Shown here: one piece after another, positions 23,093 through 33,932 of the stretch
How positions within the stretch are numbered: the first letter of the stretch is position 1
How the letters are laid out: each line of letters starts with the position of its first letter
Source of the DNA: Podaxis mareebaensis
Lineage: Eukaryota; Basidiomycota; Agaricomycetes; Agaricales; Agaricaceae
Direction: 5' to 3'
Assembly (NCBI GenBank): GCA_018524725.1
Contig: JAEUWP010000264.1
Span: 1-64,000, forward strand
DNA length: 64,000 nt
Program-made: the position numbers and the translations under genes
The notes under the pieces: generated by a model
What the model was told of the DNA's origin: nothing
Databases searched by the model: none
The model's input: the letters and a program-made list of their open reading frames with translations, nothing else

Positions 23093-26000
23093 ATGTCAGG
23101 GTAAATTCGTTCCCCCACCATATCTTTCTCAATCCAGACTTACAAGAAGGCAGGCGAACTCATTTTACGTCCAAAGAAGATGCACACCTTGTCGAATATA
23201 TCGCAAGGGCTCGGCCACAGCCGGCTGGTCGACTGGGGAATGAGATTTACAAAACCTTAGTCGAGAACGTACGTCATTCCAGTTTTCTGGTGATTTCCTC
23301 TGTTTATGGGTTACTGGGATAGCCAGACAAGTGGCCATGGGCGCGGACACGCTCGTGGCAGTCGTGGCGCGAGCGGTACAAGAGCAATAAAGCAGAATTT
23401 GACTGGAAGATAGCTGCGTACCAGAGGGAGCAGAACATAGATTCAGGCGAAGTTGACATGGATCGTGAAGGGAAACCTAGGTAGGTTTCGCTTGGCTTTC
23501 ATGCTGGGTGATGTTACGGTGTCTTATCATTCTACAGGCAAAGGGCGTTCACAGAAGATGAGGATAGACTCCTCATCAAGTACCTTGCGAAATATAACCC
23601 GCAAATGAGAGGCCGGAATGGAAATTTTACCTACAAGAGACTCGTGGAGAATGTAGGTTCTTGGGGCATATTCTCGATCTTACCTCTGATACTGCTTCGC
23701 TTAGCCCGAGGGCAAATGGAATTGGAGCAAAACACGTTCATGGCAGTCATGGCGACATCGATACGTCTCAAACCAGGAAGACTTCGACCGAAGGATCAAG
23801 CGATACCAAGAACGACATAACATCCAAATACCCCCGACTCCCAAACGTGGAGCTATTGAATCTCGTTCTGAACGTCCTGCTAAACGACAGAAAATAGAGG
23901 AACAAGATAGCCAAGAAGAACGCTGGGCGAAAATCAATTGGCCTACGCCAAGACAGAGTCATGTTCCAGACAGAAGTGAGAACAGAAGCAATGGCCAGGA
24001 ACGTGAAGGAAAAGTGCCGGTTGGGGAGGAGCCCAAGCGCAATGAGTCGAGAGGAGCGAGGACCGCAGTGCGGGGAGATCAGTCGGACAGTAGCCAGAGC
24101 GGAGACGATAGCTCTGATGGGAAACCGCCAGGCTCGGAGGATTATCACGGCGAAATATTCCAGGAGCCGGATCAGGATGAGAACGCAGGGAGTGGTCGCT
24201 CCGGAACTTCTGAGGCTGACGCCGGTGATCAAGGAAACGGAGGAGACAATGGCCAGGACCAGAATGTCGCGGAGGCACCTCCCAACGGGTATTTGGATAC
24301 TATCAAGCAGGAGGAGCCAAGTCCTCCCGATGTGTCGTGCGTTACTTCTACTCTTGGTATGCTCAAATGTTTTCTCACTTCAGACTCTTCATCAGGGCAC
24401 CGCTGGAGCCAGCGCAAGCCGTCGGAACTGAACGATCTTCCCAGAAATCCCCTCCAAAAGCACCTCCACCGAAAATCCGCGTTGGGGCTAGCCACAACGA
24501 TTTTACCCTCGTCCCTCGGTCTCAACGACGTCAAAACGATGATCCTTTCGAGGATTTCCAGTCATCTCCTGACAACGAGCGCAAGGCAACGATGGCGAGG
24601 AAGCGTCCACCAACTCTCATAGAAGGTGCTTATGGCAACCGTTTGAACGGGACACAGTCTCGGAAAGTGCAACATAGTTCGACGGAGGAGAGCGATGATG
24701 ATGATGCCCAGTCGCTTTGGCCGCCTCGACGTGCAATGGTGAGGCCGCATGTTACCCCGTTAGGTCAAGATGGGAACAAGGACATGAAGGAGGAGAAGAC
24801 GAAAGTGGTCGAAGACCAAGCTGCTGAACGGAGACGACGAGAGAAGGGGAAAGGAAAAGCGATAAATGACGACGAGCCTGTGGTAGATTCCCCTGCAAGC
24901 AATCAAGATCCGAACATTCGTCGATTGTCTAAGCTACGTCCCCTTCAGGGCACTCAAGATACCCCTGAGGCTGGACCTAGTCGAACTACAATATGTAAGC
25001 CAGCGTTATTGAAGTCTTCATACTTTCAATTGCTAAAATGTATGTATATTGCTTTCCAGTGAAAAGACGACAAACGGACATCTTTGCACCAACACCGCCT
25101 CCCGAGACACTGACAGCTAAACGCTACTCAACTGGTGACATCGTTGACTCCACCCACAAAAACATTATCCCTACCACTAGGAACCAACCTAACTCACGTA
25201 CAATCAACCTCCGCCAAGAACTCGCTAATAAACATCTCCATCAGCCAGTCCGTCGTTCCTCGTCACGCGCCTCTCACATATCTTCGGTCATTTCGGAAGA
25301 GGATTCATACATCCTCCAGGAGCTGGGCATCCGACAGGCAATACGCATGTTATCGGACGAGTTCGGGTTCACGGAGACGGTCGTGCAAAAGCTGTGGAAT
25401 GAATTAATGAGTTTGCGACTTTTGAAGGATGCATTGAGTGAGATGAGGAATAGTGCAGATCGGACAATGGGCCAGTGGTTAGAAGGCGTGTCGATGGTTT
25501 CCAAGAACTCTAGTCCTTCTAGGTCAGTCCTGAAATCCAAGACACAAAGTCCCGTCGCTGCAAATATACCCGTTTCGGCTACGAACCTCTCTGTGTCATC
25601 GCCAAGGCATCAAAGACGGAAGTCGAGCGTCAGTGGCAAGGGGAAAGGCTTGGAAATTAAGCCTGTGGATATACGTGATGTGTCGGCTGCAATGGAGTTG
25701 GAATATGAGCCGTTGAGTGGGACAAGGGCGGGAAAGTATGCGAGGTTAGCCAAGATGGGAAGGGAGGATGAGGCGTTGGAGAGGGAGCAGAGGAGGGTTA
25801 GCACTATCGCGTTGTCACCGAGAAGGGACTTGTTGCAACAACAGCAGGAGCAGGAGCAGGAACGACGCCAACCCGAGGCAGAAGGCGAACATGAGGGCGC
25901 GGACGATGATGAGGGCGTGGACGGTGACGTTGAGCTTGAGCTTCAGAACGAAGATGACGATAAGGAGGGTCAGAATGAAGAAGCGATTGACGATCTTCCT

Positions 26001-26429
26001 GTCGACGATGTCATGAAAGAGGCGCACGGGGTCGATCAGCGGGGGACGATGGGAATTGACCCTCCGTCATCCCACTCACGATCGCACGGAACAGAACGAA
26101 GTCACCGGGAACATCACGATCGTGCATCTGAACGAGAAGACAATATTGAAAAGAAGGTCAACGGAGAACCACCCATAGCCGATAAGGATGGGAACCAGGG
26201 ACTTCAGACGCTCGGAGATGATGAAGAGGCCATCAGCATCAAGTCCGAGTCACCCGATGACGCCGAAGTGGCAGCAATGGTGCAAAGTGATGCCGAACGG
26301 TGGAAAGAGGTCGAACATCTTTTCCTGGCAGCCAACAGGCATAATGTGGAGATGTTACGGGAGGTCGAGAAGACATTCGATCCAGGGTTTTTGATGCATT
26401 GGTTGGGGAATGAATTCGTATTGAAATAA
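23093..26429 (+). CDS. RAP1: Rap1-type telomere protein with two Myb repeats
   Basis: A protein of 998 residues from seven exons that close the frame exactly: 23093-23100, 23154-23268, 23323-23480, 23538-23652, 23705-24336, 24396-24994 and 25060-26429. The first exon is only 8 nt. Two successive Rap1-type Myb domains occupy roughly residues 4-70 and 95-165. They share the pattern F-T-x-x-E-D, then GNEIYKTLVEN or GNFTYKRLVEN, then TRSWQSWRERYKSN or TRSWQSWRHRYVSN. A long acidic and basic disordered region follows. Near the middle lies a helical segment (IRQAIRMLSDEFGFTETV) that resembles one common in mushroom homologues. Rap1 binds telomere proteins or DNA and limits fusion and resection. No BRCT domain is visible upstream. 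The start rests on the exact splice fit. Confidence 0.85.
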
Positions 26430-26827
26430 TCGATCTCCTCGTTCTCTGTCTTGTTTATTTTCTTGATTTCTTGTATACCCTGTAATTTTCGAATCCCTCG
26501 ACTCGCTATGCAGCATTTCCACGGCTTTGCGGTCCTTGACTATCTCGTGGGCAAATTTATTGCGAAACAAATACTCTCTCGACATTGCAGTCCACTTATA
26601 CTCACACACACATGAGCGAAAGATCAACAAACGCAGCGAGGAAGGTGTCGAGTCGGTTCTGGGCGTTGAGACCTCCAGCGAAAAATGTTTCAAAATAAGG
26701 AGAGTGACAGAACTAAACAGTTTCGCAGCTCAATCCTTGATTTCTGTGCACGTGACTCACACACCCCGCAGTCCGGACAAAATGCATACCACGCAGCATT
26801 ACCACGTGGACAGGCGACTTATATATT
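26430..26827. other. 3' flank of RAP1 and upstream region of U6
   Basis: No supported gene. A TTATATATTG sequence directly abuts the U6 5' end (26819-26828), and CACGTG lies at about 26803. Confidence 0.5.
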
Positions 26828-26851
26828 GTCCCCTTCGGGGTGACATACGAA

Positions 26852-26882
<31 letters not shown>

Positions 26883-26948
26883 GGCCCCTGCACAAGGATG
26901 ACACGCTTTTCCGGAGTGGTAGACCTACGGGTCTCAATATTTATTTTT
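26828..26948 (+). ncRNA. U6: U6 spliceosomal snRNA
   Basis: Catalytic RNA of the spliceosome, transcribed by RNA polymerase III. The 5' stem-loop is GTCCCCTTCGGGGTGAC. It is followed by the universally conserved AAATTGGAACGATACAGAG segment with the ACAGAGA box that pairs with the 5' splice site, then ATTAGCATGGCCCCTGC with the AGC triad, and AAGGATGACACGC of the internal stem-loop. There is no intron, unlike in some yeasts. The T-run terminator ends at 26948. The exact 5' end is inferred from the stem-loop; the 3' part after GACACGC is longer than in animals. Confidence 0.95.
26944..26948 (+). terminator. RNA polymerase III T-run terminator of U6
   Basis: Five T residues on the plus strand at the end of the U6 transcript. 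The surrounding TCTCAATATTTATTTTT is repeated at about 32106, at the edge of the second duplication unit. Confidence 0.6.
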
Positions 26949-27086
26949 CCCTGGATGCGCCTTTACCCTCTGACCGCGTTTGAGACTGAGACAGCATGCA
27001 TATATTACAGTAGTCCGCGTCGCGAATTCTAGATTTAAAGATATATATTATACCTATATGTATCACAATAGCTGAACACGAAACAC

Positions 27087-28011
27087 TCAAGCGTCATTCT
27101 TAAACTCTTCTTTTAGGTGCAGACGCATACACACAGCCTGTGCACTCGCCCCGAATGCTCCCACATGTCGTCTCTTCTCTTCGATCCAACCAAACTTCTT
27201 GTACATGGCGATTGCTGCTTCCTGTACGTTTGATGTAGATAAGTAGATTGACGGTAGAGCGTGCTGCTTTGCATGTGCTATCGCTGCCCGAACAATCGTA
27301 GCCGCTATGCCTCGACGTAAGTGATGACCTGAAACAGCCACTCTTCGAAGTTCGACATCCGTTTTGCCGTCCTTTTGCACGACATCTAATGGAAGTCATC
27401 TATTAGCTTCACTAAAACGAAGGGGGAAGGCTATTTGCGTACCTATGCCACCACAACCAGCCAACTCCCTCCTTCCAGTGATTTTATGTGTCGCCTCGAC
27501 GACCCAAAATGCTTTTGGTCCCGATGGTTGTAAATCCCCGTTGGGACCACTAGGGTCGGCAAACTCCCCATTTGGAACGAGTTCGTAATGTCCTTTAATA
27601 TCGGCTAGATCACCCTGCAAATTCTTCCTCGTCATCTTCAACACTAAATGGAATATCAATCCCATTTGTAGCAAGGCCGCTCCTGCCGCCGCCAGGCAGA
27701 CGGCCGGCCCAAGTGTTGGATAACTTGGCCATAGGAGAGCACCGACTGCGGACGTGAAATAAAGGGCTTTCGCGACGGGAGACCTGGCGGTGACCTTCAA
27801 AAATGGCCGAAGGGGTGAATGGGCTATATGGTCGAAATAGAATCAGTGGTAAGCTTTTTAGAGCAGACAGTGAAAGCCTACCATGCCAGAACATCGCATT
27901 TTCGAATAATTCATGTACTTGCTGCTTGTCCTCTTCGCGGTATATCCGGAGGTGATATTCAAATTCGGACTCATGGGACTTATTCGAGTTCGAAGGCGAT
28001 CTGAAAGGCAT
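27087..28011 (-). CDS. GNAT N-acetyltransferase, membrane type (intact copy)
   Basis: Acetyl-CoA-dependent N-acetyltransferase resembling the NAT8/camello group found in fungi. The start at 28011 leads into RIYREEDKQQVHELF, the first GNAT strand and helix. A hydrophobic segment (near 27660-27760, ALYFTSAVGALLWPSYP and following) is the membrane hairpin typical of this group. Then come FWVVEATHKITGRRELAGCGGIG and, in the last exon, ELRRVAVSGHHLRRGIAATI, which is the acetyl-CoA loop (R-x2-G-x-A). The ending is YKKFGWIEEKRR. Two introns connect three frames. Substrate unknown. It is convergent with U6 and divergent from the MFS gene. A truncated copy lies at 32252. Confidence 0.85.
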
Positions 28012-29788
28012 CTAAGGCAGTATTGCGCAAGTCTGCTGGGAAATGAGGAAATGAGAGTGCTGTTTCGGGAATTCTTGTGCCGGCCATCCGCAGGTTATAT
28101 AGAGGGTAGACCTGGGGGAGAGCTGCGCCTGGGCTGACGTCGCCCTTGCCAAAACGCCGGCATGTGAGGGTCGAGCTGACTCTATAGTTAATCAGTAGGC
28201 ACAGTAATCCCGCAGGAGGGGTTCAACTTGAAATGATCCCGTTTCCAAAGATGTTTGATCCTACCATCAGCGCCCAATACTTGGTGTTGCCATTCTTCGT
28301 TGAATGCTTATTAACGTGTTCACTGCGCCCCTTACTTCCTGTACGAGGTGAGGATTACGTCCGTCTCATTGGTAATCACAAGAATATTATTTATTGGCTG
28401 AAGGCGCCCAACAGTCTGTAGTCAGCGTGCTCAAGTTAGTCGAGGGCTGAGTAATGTAGGGATTGATAGCCATCAGCCGGAAGGCCACGTACGTCGTACA
28501 ACCTCAGCTTGATGACGACAGGACAGAAATTAGTCTAGAGCCAAGATACAAACGGGGCGTGACAACGCTTGAGATGTCAGTTCCGATAGGCCGAGTACCC
28601 CCAGATACCCCCTTGCTCAAACAGGAAATCCCACTCCTACTGATTTTCGACCACCTTCCACTCAACCGAGTGTCTTATACATCGGATGATGCCCCGCTGG
28701 TACTTCGAGAGTATTTTGAGGGAGTTGCAGGGCAGCACTGCTTCATGAATGTGCATAACTGTATGAAGTAGAAGGCCCATAACGGCAGCATCGTGCTTCA
28801 GATCTTCAGAGTCGGACAGACCACCATGTGACCTAGTTCTGCTACACTACACGCGTACCCATGGGTCAGGACTGGCGGTGCTCCATTGCTCTTATCAGGG
28901 GACTATCCAGGGTTATCCCTGCTTTGATACCTGCTAAACTCGAGTCGACCCAGATTCTTGCTCATTCGGGAGCTCGGTCCACTTTTCTCGGAAACACTTG
29001 AACGACCCAGGTATCGTCTGCACTCCCGAGAATAAAAGTTTGTTTTTGCTGCCGGAAGGCCGAACTACCTGACATCGGTTTTACAGTTTTGTGATGGATG
29101 AAGGCTTGGGCCCGCAAAACATGGCAATAATCCAAGAATCACTTTGGTTAGTGTGAACTAGGAGGAACAACCCTATAGGAGTAATGTGAACCCTATCTTG
29201 CTTCCGGAAGGGTGGTGAAATCCTAGGAACCAATGCATAGGAAATCTTGGCGAGTTTGGAATGTGGCAAGACTCAGCGAGGTAAGTTACCTCTTGCGAAT
29301 TATTATCTTCTGTGAACGCCGAGGTCAGCGTTCACTGGATAGACAGTGAAGCCCACAATTCGGATTTTCGAGCCCTATTGGTGCTATTGCTACCACACGG
29401 ATTTGCGGCCTGCTGACGGCGAGGATCTTGTTCTGTTTCATTGTAAGATTACCTGCCTTGCATTCGCACCATTTATACTTGCTGTTGCACCGATGGCGAA
29501 GCTTGAAAGCTTGACGCTTGGTGCATCGAAGCAGCAAGCTGAGTAGCGAATGGCTCTGTTGGGTGGAGTTTCAAATAACGACGATCAACGATCGATGATC
29601 CGCGGTAAGAATAACGATTTCAGAGTTTGTGCGATATGACCCGAAAAAGTCCGTGATCCTACACTTGGATCGGAACTATAAGGAGTCCTAAGTAATGGCA
29701 GCCACACCGGGATTCTCACAAATCCTCATTTATATGGGGCTCTTGCTCCTACGGAGCGTGGTCTTTCTCCCCCTTGCCTGGGTGACCA
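28012..29788. other. intergenic region in duplication unit 1
   Basis: No supported gene. A plus frame of 102 codons (28463-28771) is destroyed by substitutions and indels in the homologous part of unit 2, which argues against coding. Bases from about 28490 on align with 32612-33932. Confidence 0.6.
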
Positions 29789-31922
29789 ATGTCAGAAAAA
29801 TCCCCGTCTAAAAATATCCCTGGTCATTCACCAGCACAACCTCAACAACCCGAGATCTCACAGCGAGACGTTCACGGCATGACGGACATGAGAAACAGTC
29901 TGTCCAGGAGGGAGAAGTGGTTCGTGGTCACCTTAATTGCTCTGGCTAGTATGCTCAGGTAACGAGATTTTCTCAGTTCATTTTTCCTCCTCGGTGACAT
30001 AGAACCTCTAGTCCCTTTGCAGCTAATATCTACTTACCTGCAATTCCAACCATTGCGAGAGCTTTCAACAAACCCATTGAGCTGATAAACCTCACTGTAG
30101 CTGCCGCCCTTCGATCCCCCCTCTCTGGTGAATGGTTGACCATATCCTTAGGTGACCGTGTATGTGATTTTTCAAGGAACATGTGAGCCTAGGACTTCAC
30201 TCGTGGTATCGAGTTCTTCAAGTTATTGACAATAGGTTGTTCTTATAGCGCCAATGTTTTGGGGGACTATGTCAGACAATTTGGGTCGCCGACCGATAGC
30301 TGCTGCTTGCCTCATGATTTCTTCACTCTCCTGTGTTGGACTAGCGCTAGTTCCAACTTCGGCTTATTGGCTTCTCATGGTGTTGCGTTGTCTCCAAGCC
30401 GCCGGCTCAGCCAGTACGATTGCTATAGGTGTGTGTGATATTTATACATTGCGCCAAGAGCTACTGACGTTATGATACAGGTGCCGGTGTAATCTCTGAT
30501 ATATCCACACCCGCAGAGCGAGGAGGGTTTTATGGAGTTTACTCTCTTGGGCCAATGGTGAGTACGAGAGAAGCGAAACAGTACGGTGGCGTTTACAGTG
30601 ACTGACAGTGATACTAGGCTGGACCTGCCCTCGGTCCGGTCATCGGCGGTGCTCTAACTCAAGGGCTGGGGTGGAGGCAAGTTTTGTCCTAGCGACCTTC
30701 TGTTGTCGTATATTGACTCGCACCTAGGGCTATTTTCTGGTTCCTTTGTATTGCCCTTTCGATATGCCTCATTGTACTCGTAATGTGCGCTTCCTCCTGA
30801 GATACAAACTCGTGCTCACCTTGTGCTCACCTCATCATACTGGCAGGTTCTTTCCAGAAACCTTGCCGAGTCGCCAGCACACGCGGTCAGGTCTCCGAAT
30901 TCTTTATACTCCTATCATACCCATTATTGGGCGTAAACCTGAGTCCGCTCAATCTCTCGGGCTGTCACCAGAAAATGCACCCCAACGTAGGAAATTCCAA
31001 AACCCCTTTCTTCTGTTCGCAAGATACAACATCCTTTTGCTCCTGGTCCTGAACGGAACATCGTTCTCTATCTTCTTCGGTGTCGTGACATCTCTATCCG
31101 CGTTGTTTGAAGAGACATATCCGTTCCTCAATGAATTCCACATCGGATTATGTTTTCTCGCAATTGGGGGTGGGATGGCAGTCGGCACAAGTATTAACGG
31201 GAGATTCCTGGACTGGAGGTATAAAGTTGAAAAGAGACAGCTTCGTGAGCGGTTAATCCAGGCCCGGGAGTTTGAGAAGCGCTTGGAGCTAGGTGGGGTG
31301 AAGGATGTCGACAAACTCGTTGAATTTCCTCTTGAACGGGTGCGTACTTTCTTCTACATTGCCTCTTCTATAAATCTAACGAATGGCAGGCTCGTCTTAA
31401 ATTCCTTCCAGAGTTAGTGATGATACTGGCAGGATGTTCAGCGGGATATGGCTGGTGCTTGCATAGCAAGGTTCATCTTGCCGTCCCTATCGTCCTGCAA
31501 ATCATCAGTATGTACCCCACAAACCACAACCACAGAATTTCTGACATTTTGCCCTTCAGTGGGATTTATTTGTATGGCAGTCATGAATGGAACGACTACA
31601 CTTATGATTGACCTATCACCAGGCCAAGGTTCCACAGTAACGGCTTGTGTAAGTGCTAACCATCCGCACAGGATGCCTGATACTCAATTCTGTACAGAAT
31701 AACTTGATGCGATCCTCATTCAGTGCAATCATTATCTCGATCATCCAACCCATCATCAACGCTATTGGTGTGGGATGGACATATGTCCTCCTCGCGGGTT
31801 TCGCCCTGACTTCTTTACCATGGTTTTATCTTGAGGTTAAGTTTGGACCCAAATGGAGAGGTGCAAAGATCGAGCCGAAGGCCTCTCCCAACAGGATCTC
31901 GTCATCCTGTGGCTCCGCTTAA
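29789..31922 (+). CDS. MFS transporter, DHA1 drug:H+ antiporter type (copy 1)
   Basis: Twelve-helix plasma-membrane major facilitator of the fungal multidrug DHA1 group. The start at 29789 gives a Pro/Gln-rich cytosolic N-terminus, then RREKWFVVTLIALASM (helix 1). Exon by exon: ANIYLPAIPTIARAF; MFWGTMSDNLGRRPIAAAC with motif A (G-x-x-S-D-x-x-G-R-R-P); WLLMVLRCLQAAGSAS; GPALGPVIGGALTQGLGWR, typical of the antiporter motif; FFPETLP before the large central loop. The last helices (WTYVLLAGFALTSLPWFYL) end near 31840. About nine introns. The one at 30677-30727 uses a GC donor (AG/GCAAGT). No break is seen. Substrate unknown. Confidence 0.9.
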
Positions 31923-32251
31923 ACAGAGGGACAAACTCCGGGGGAAGTACATACAAATGGGGACAAAGTCGATTAAAACTGACCTCTAGGAATAAATTCT
32001 CATAATTCCTGGGCTTTATGTGAATATGTGAAGAAGTTAATAGATATATTTGCAGTGTATCAGATACACCTGAGACCAACCAGAATTTGGGGCCAATGTA
32101 GAGGGTCTCAATATTTATTTTTCTCTGGATGCGTCTTTACCCTCTGACCCCATCTGAGCCTGGAACGGCATGCATATATCTCAATAATCTGCGCCGCAAA
32201 TAAGACATACATTACATCTATCTGTGTCATGTTAGCCAAATACTGAAACAC

Positions 32252-32590
32252 TCAAGCATCGTTTTTAGACTCTTCTTCTAAGTGCAGACGCATACGCACA
32301 ACCTGCGCACTCGCCCCAAATGCTCCTATATGTCGTCTCCTCCCTTCGATCCAGCCAAACTTCTTGTACATGGTGATTGCTGCTTCCTGTACATTTGATA
32401 AGTGGATTGATGGTAGGACGTGCTGCTTTGCGTATGCTATTGCTGCCCAAACAATCATGGCCGTTATGCCTCGACATAAGTGATGACTTGAACAGCCACT
32501 CCTCGAAGTTTGACATCCGCTTTGTTGTCCTCTTGTACGGCATTTAATGGAGGTTATCTATTAGCTTCACTAAAATGAAAGGGACAGGGG
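32252..32590 (-). pseudogene. GNAT acetyltransferase remnant
   Basis: Corresponds only to the last exon and a few intron bases of the gene at 27087. The 5' exons and promoter are gone, deleted between the sequences GCTATTTGCGT and CAGCTTGATGAC. Within the remnant a one-base loss (about 32490) relative to the intact copy shifts the frame and brings a stop in the acetyl-CoA loop region. A six-base in-frame deletion lies near 32398. The final 60 codons are still well conserved in sequence, so the loss is not very old. Confidence 0.85.
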
Positions 32591-33932
32591 AAAGCTATTT
32601 GCGTCCACAACTAGCATGTCTTACAGCGTCAGCTTGATGACAACAGGGAGACAGCTCCAAATTTAGTGAAGCTCAGAGACCAATATAAGTATGAACGATG
32701 CATAAGAATGGTTGAGATGCCAGCTCATAGGCTAAATAACCCCCCTACCCAATCAACAAATCCTACTCCTACTCATTTCCGACGACCGCCCCCACAACCA
32801 AGCGTCTCATACATCAGATAAGGCTTTGCTGGTACTTTGAAAGTATTTTGAAGAGGATGCAAGGGGACACTGCCTCGTGGTGTTACATTACTGTACGAAG
32901 CAGAAGGCCCACAATTGTAGTATTGTGCCACAGAGTCGGACGGACCACCACGTGACCGAGCTCTGCTACATGCGCACCTATGCATCAGGACTGGTGGCGC
33001 TCCATCGCTCTTATTGGGGATTATCCTTGGTTTAATGCCTGCTAAACTCCCTAGCTGGATAAAACCAACAGGAGTTGACCCAGATTCTTGTTCATTCAGG
33101 CGCTCGGTTCCACTGTCTCAGAAACACCTGGACGATCCAGGTATCATCCGCACTCCCAAAGAATAAAAGTTTATTCTTGCTACTGGAAGGCTGAACTACC
33201 TGGCATCGATTTTACAGTAGTTTCGTGATGGAGGAAGCTTCAGCTCGCAAAGCACGGCAGTAATCAAGAATCGCTTTGGTAAACGTGGACTGGGAGGAAC
33301 AACCCCATGGAGATAATGGGGACCCTATCTTGCCTCCAGAAGGGCAACGAAATCCTCACCCAATGGGAATCAATGCATAGGAAACCTTGGTGAGTTTGGA
33401 ATGTGGCAAGACTCAGAGAGGTAAGTTACCTCTTGGGGATTATTGTCTTCCGCAGGTGTCGAGGTCAGCATCCACTGGGTAGACTGTGAAGCCTAAAATT
33501 CGGATTCACACTATTAGATGCTGTTGCTACCACAAGGATTTGCGATGCCCCTGAATGTCTTGACCTGCTGACGGCGAGGATCTTGTTCTGGTTTGTGGCA
33601 AGATTATCTGCCCTGCATTCGCACAGTTTCTATTCGCTGTTGCACCGATGGCGAAGTTTGATGATTGGTGCTTTGAAGCAGCAAACTGAGTAGTGGGTTA
33701 GGGTACAGGCTCTGGTGGATGGAGTTCTAAATAACGACGATCGATGATCCGTTGTAAGAATAGCCATTGGCGATATGACCGAAAAAGTGCGTGATTCTAT
33801 GTTTGGAACGGAACTCTACCCGAGGCTGAGTTCTAAGTAATGGCAGCCACACCGGGATTCTCACAGGTCCTCATTTATCTGAGGCTCTTGGCCCCACGGA
33901 GCGTGGCCTCTTCCCCCCTTGCCTGGGTGACC
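32591..33932. other. intergenic region in duplication unit 2
   Basis: Aligns with 28490-29788 with many small indels. No supported gene. Confidence 0.6.

Larger units (their letters stand above)
26929..32070 (+). repeat. segmental duplication, unit 1 (pairs with 32101-36220)
   Basis: Direct repeat. It starts with GGGTCTCAATATTTATTTTT inside the U6 3' end and ends after the MFS gene near CAGATACACC. Matching blocks are 26929-27441 with 32101-32600, and 28490-32070 with 32612-36220. About 1.05 kb of unit 1 (27442-28490) is absent from unit 2. Exons are far more similar than intergenic sequence. Confidence 0.85.

Noticed and set aside
28463..28771. Plus-strand frame of 102 codons in duplication unit 1
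   Set aside because: The homologous sequence in unit 2 is broken by indels and stops without a coding pattern of change.
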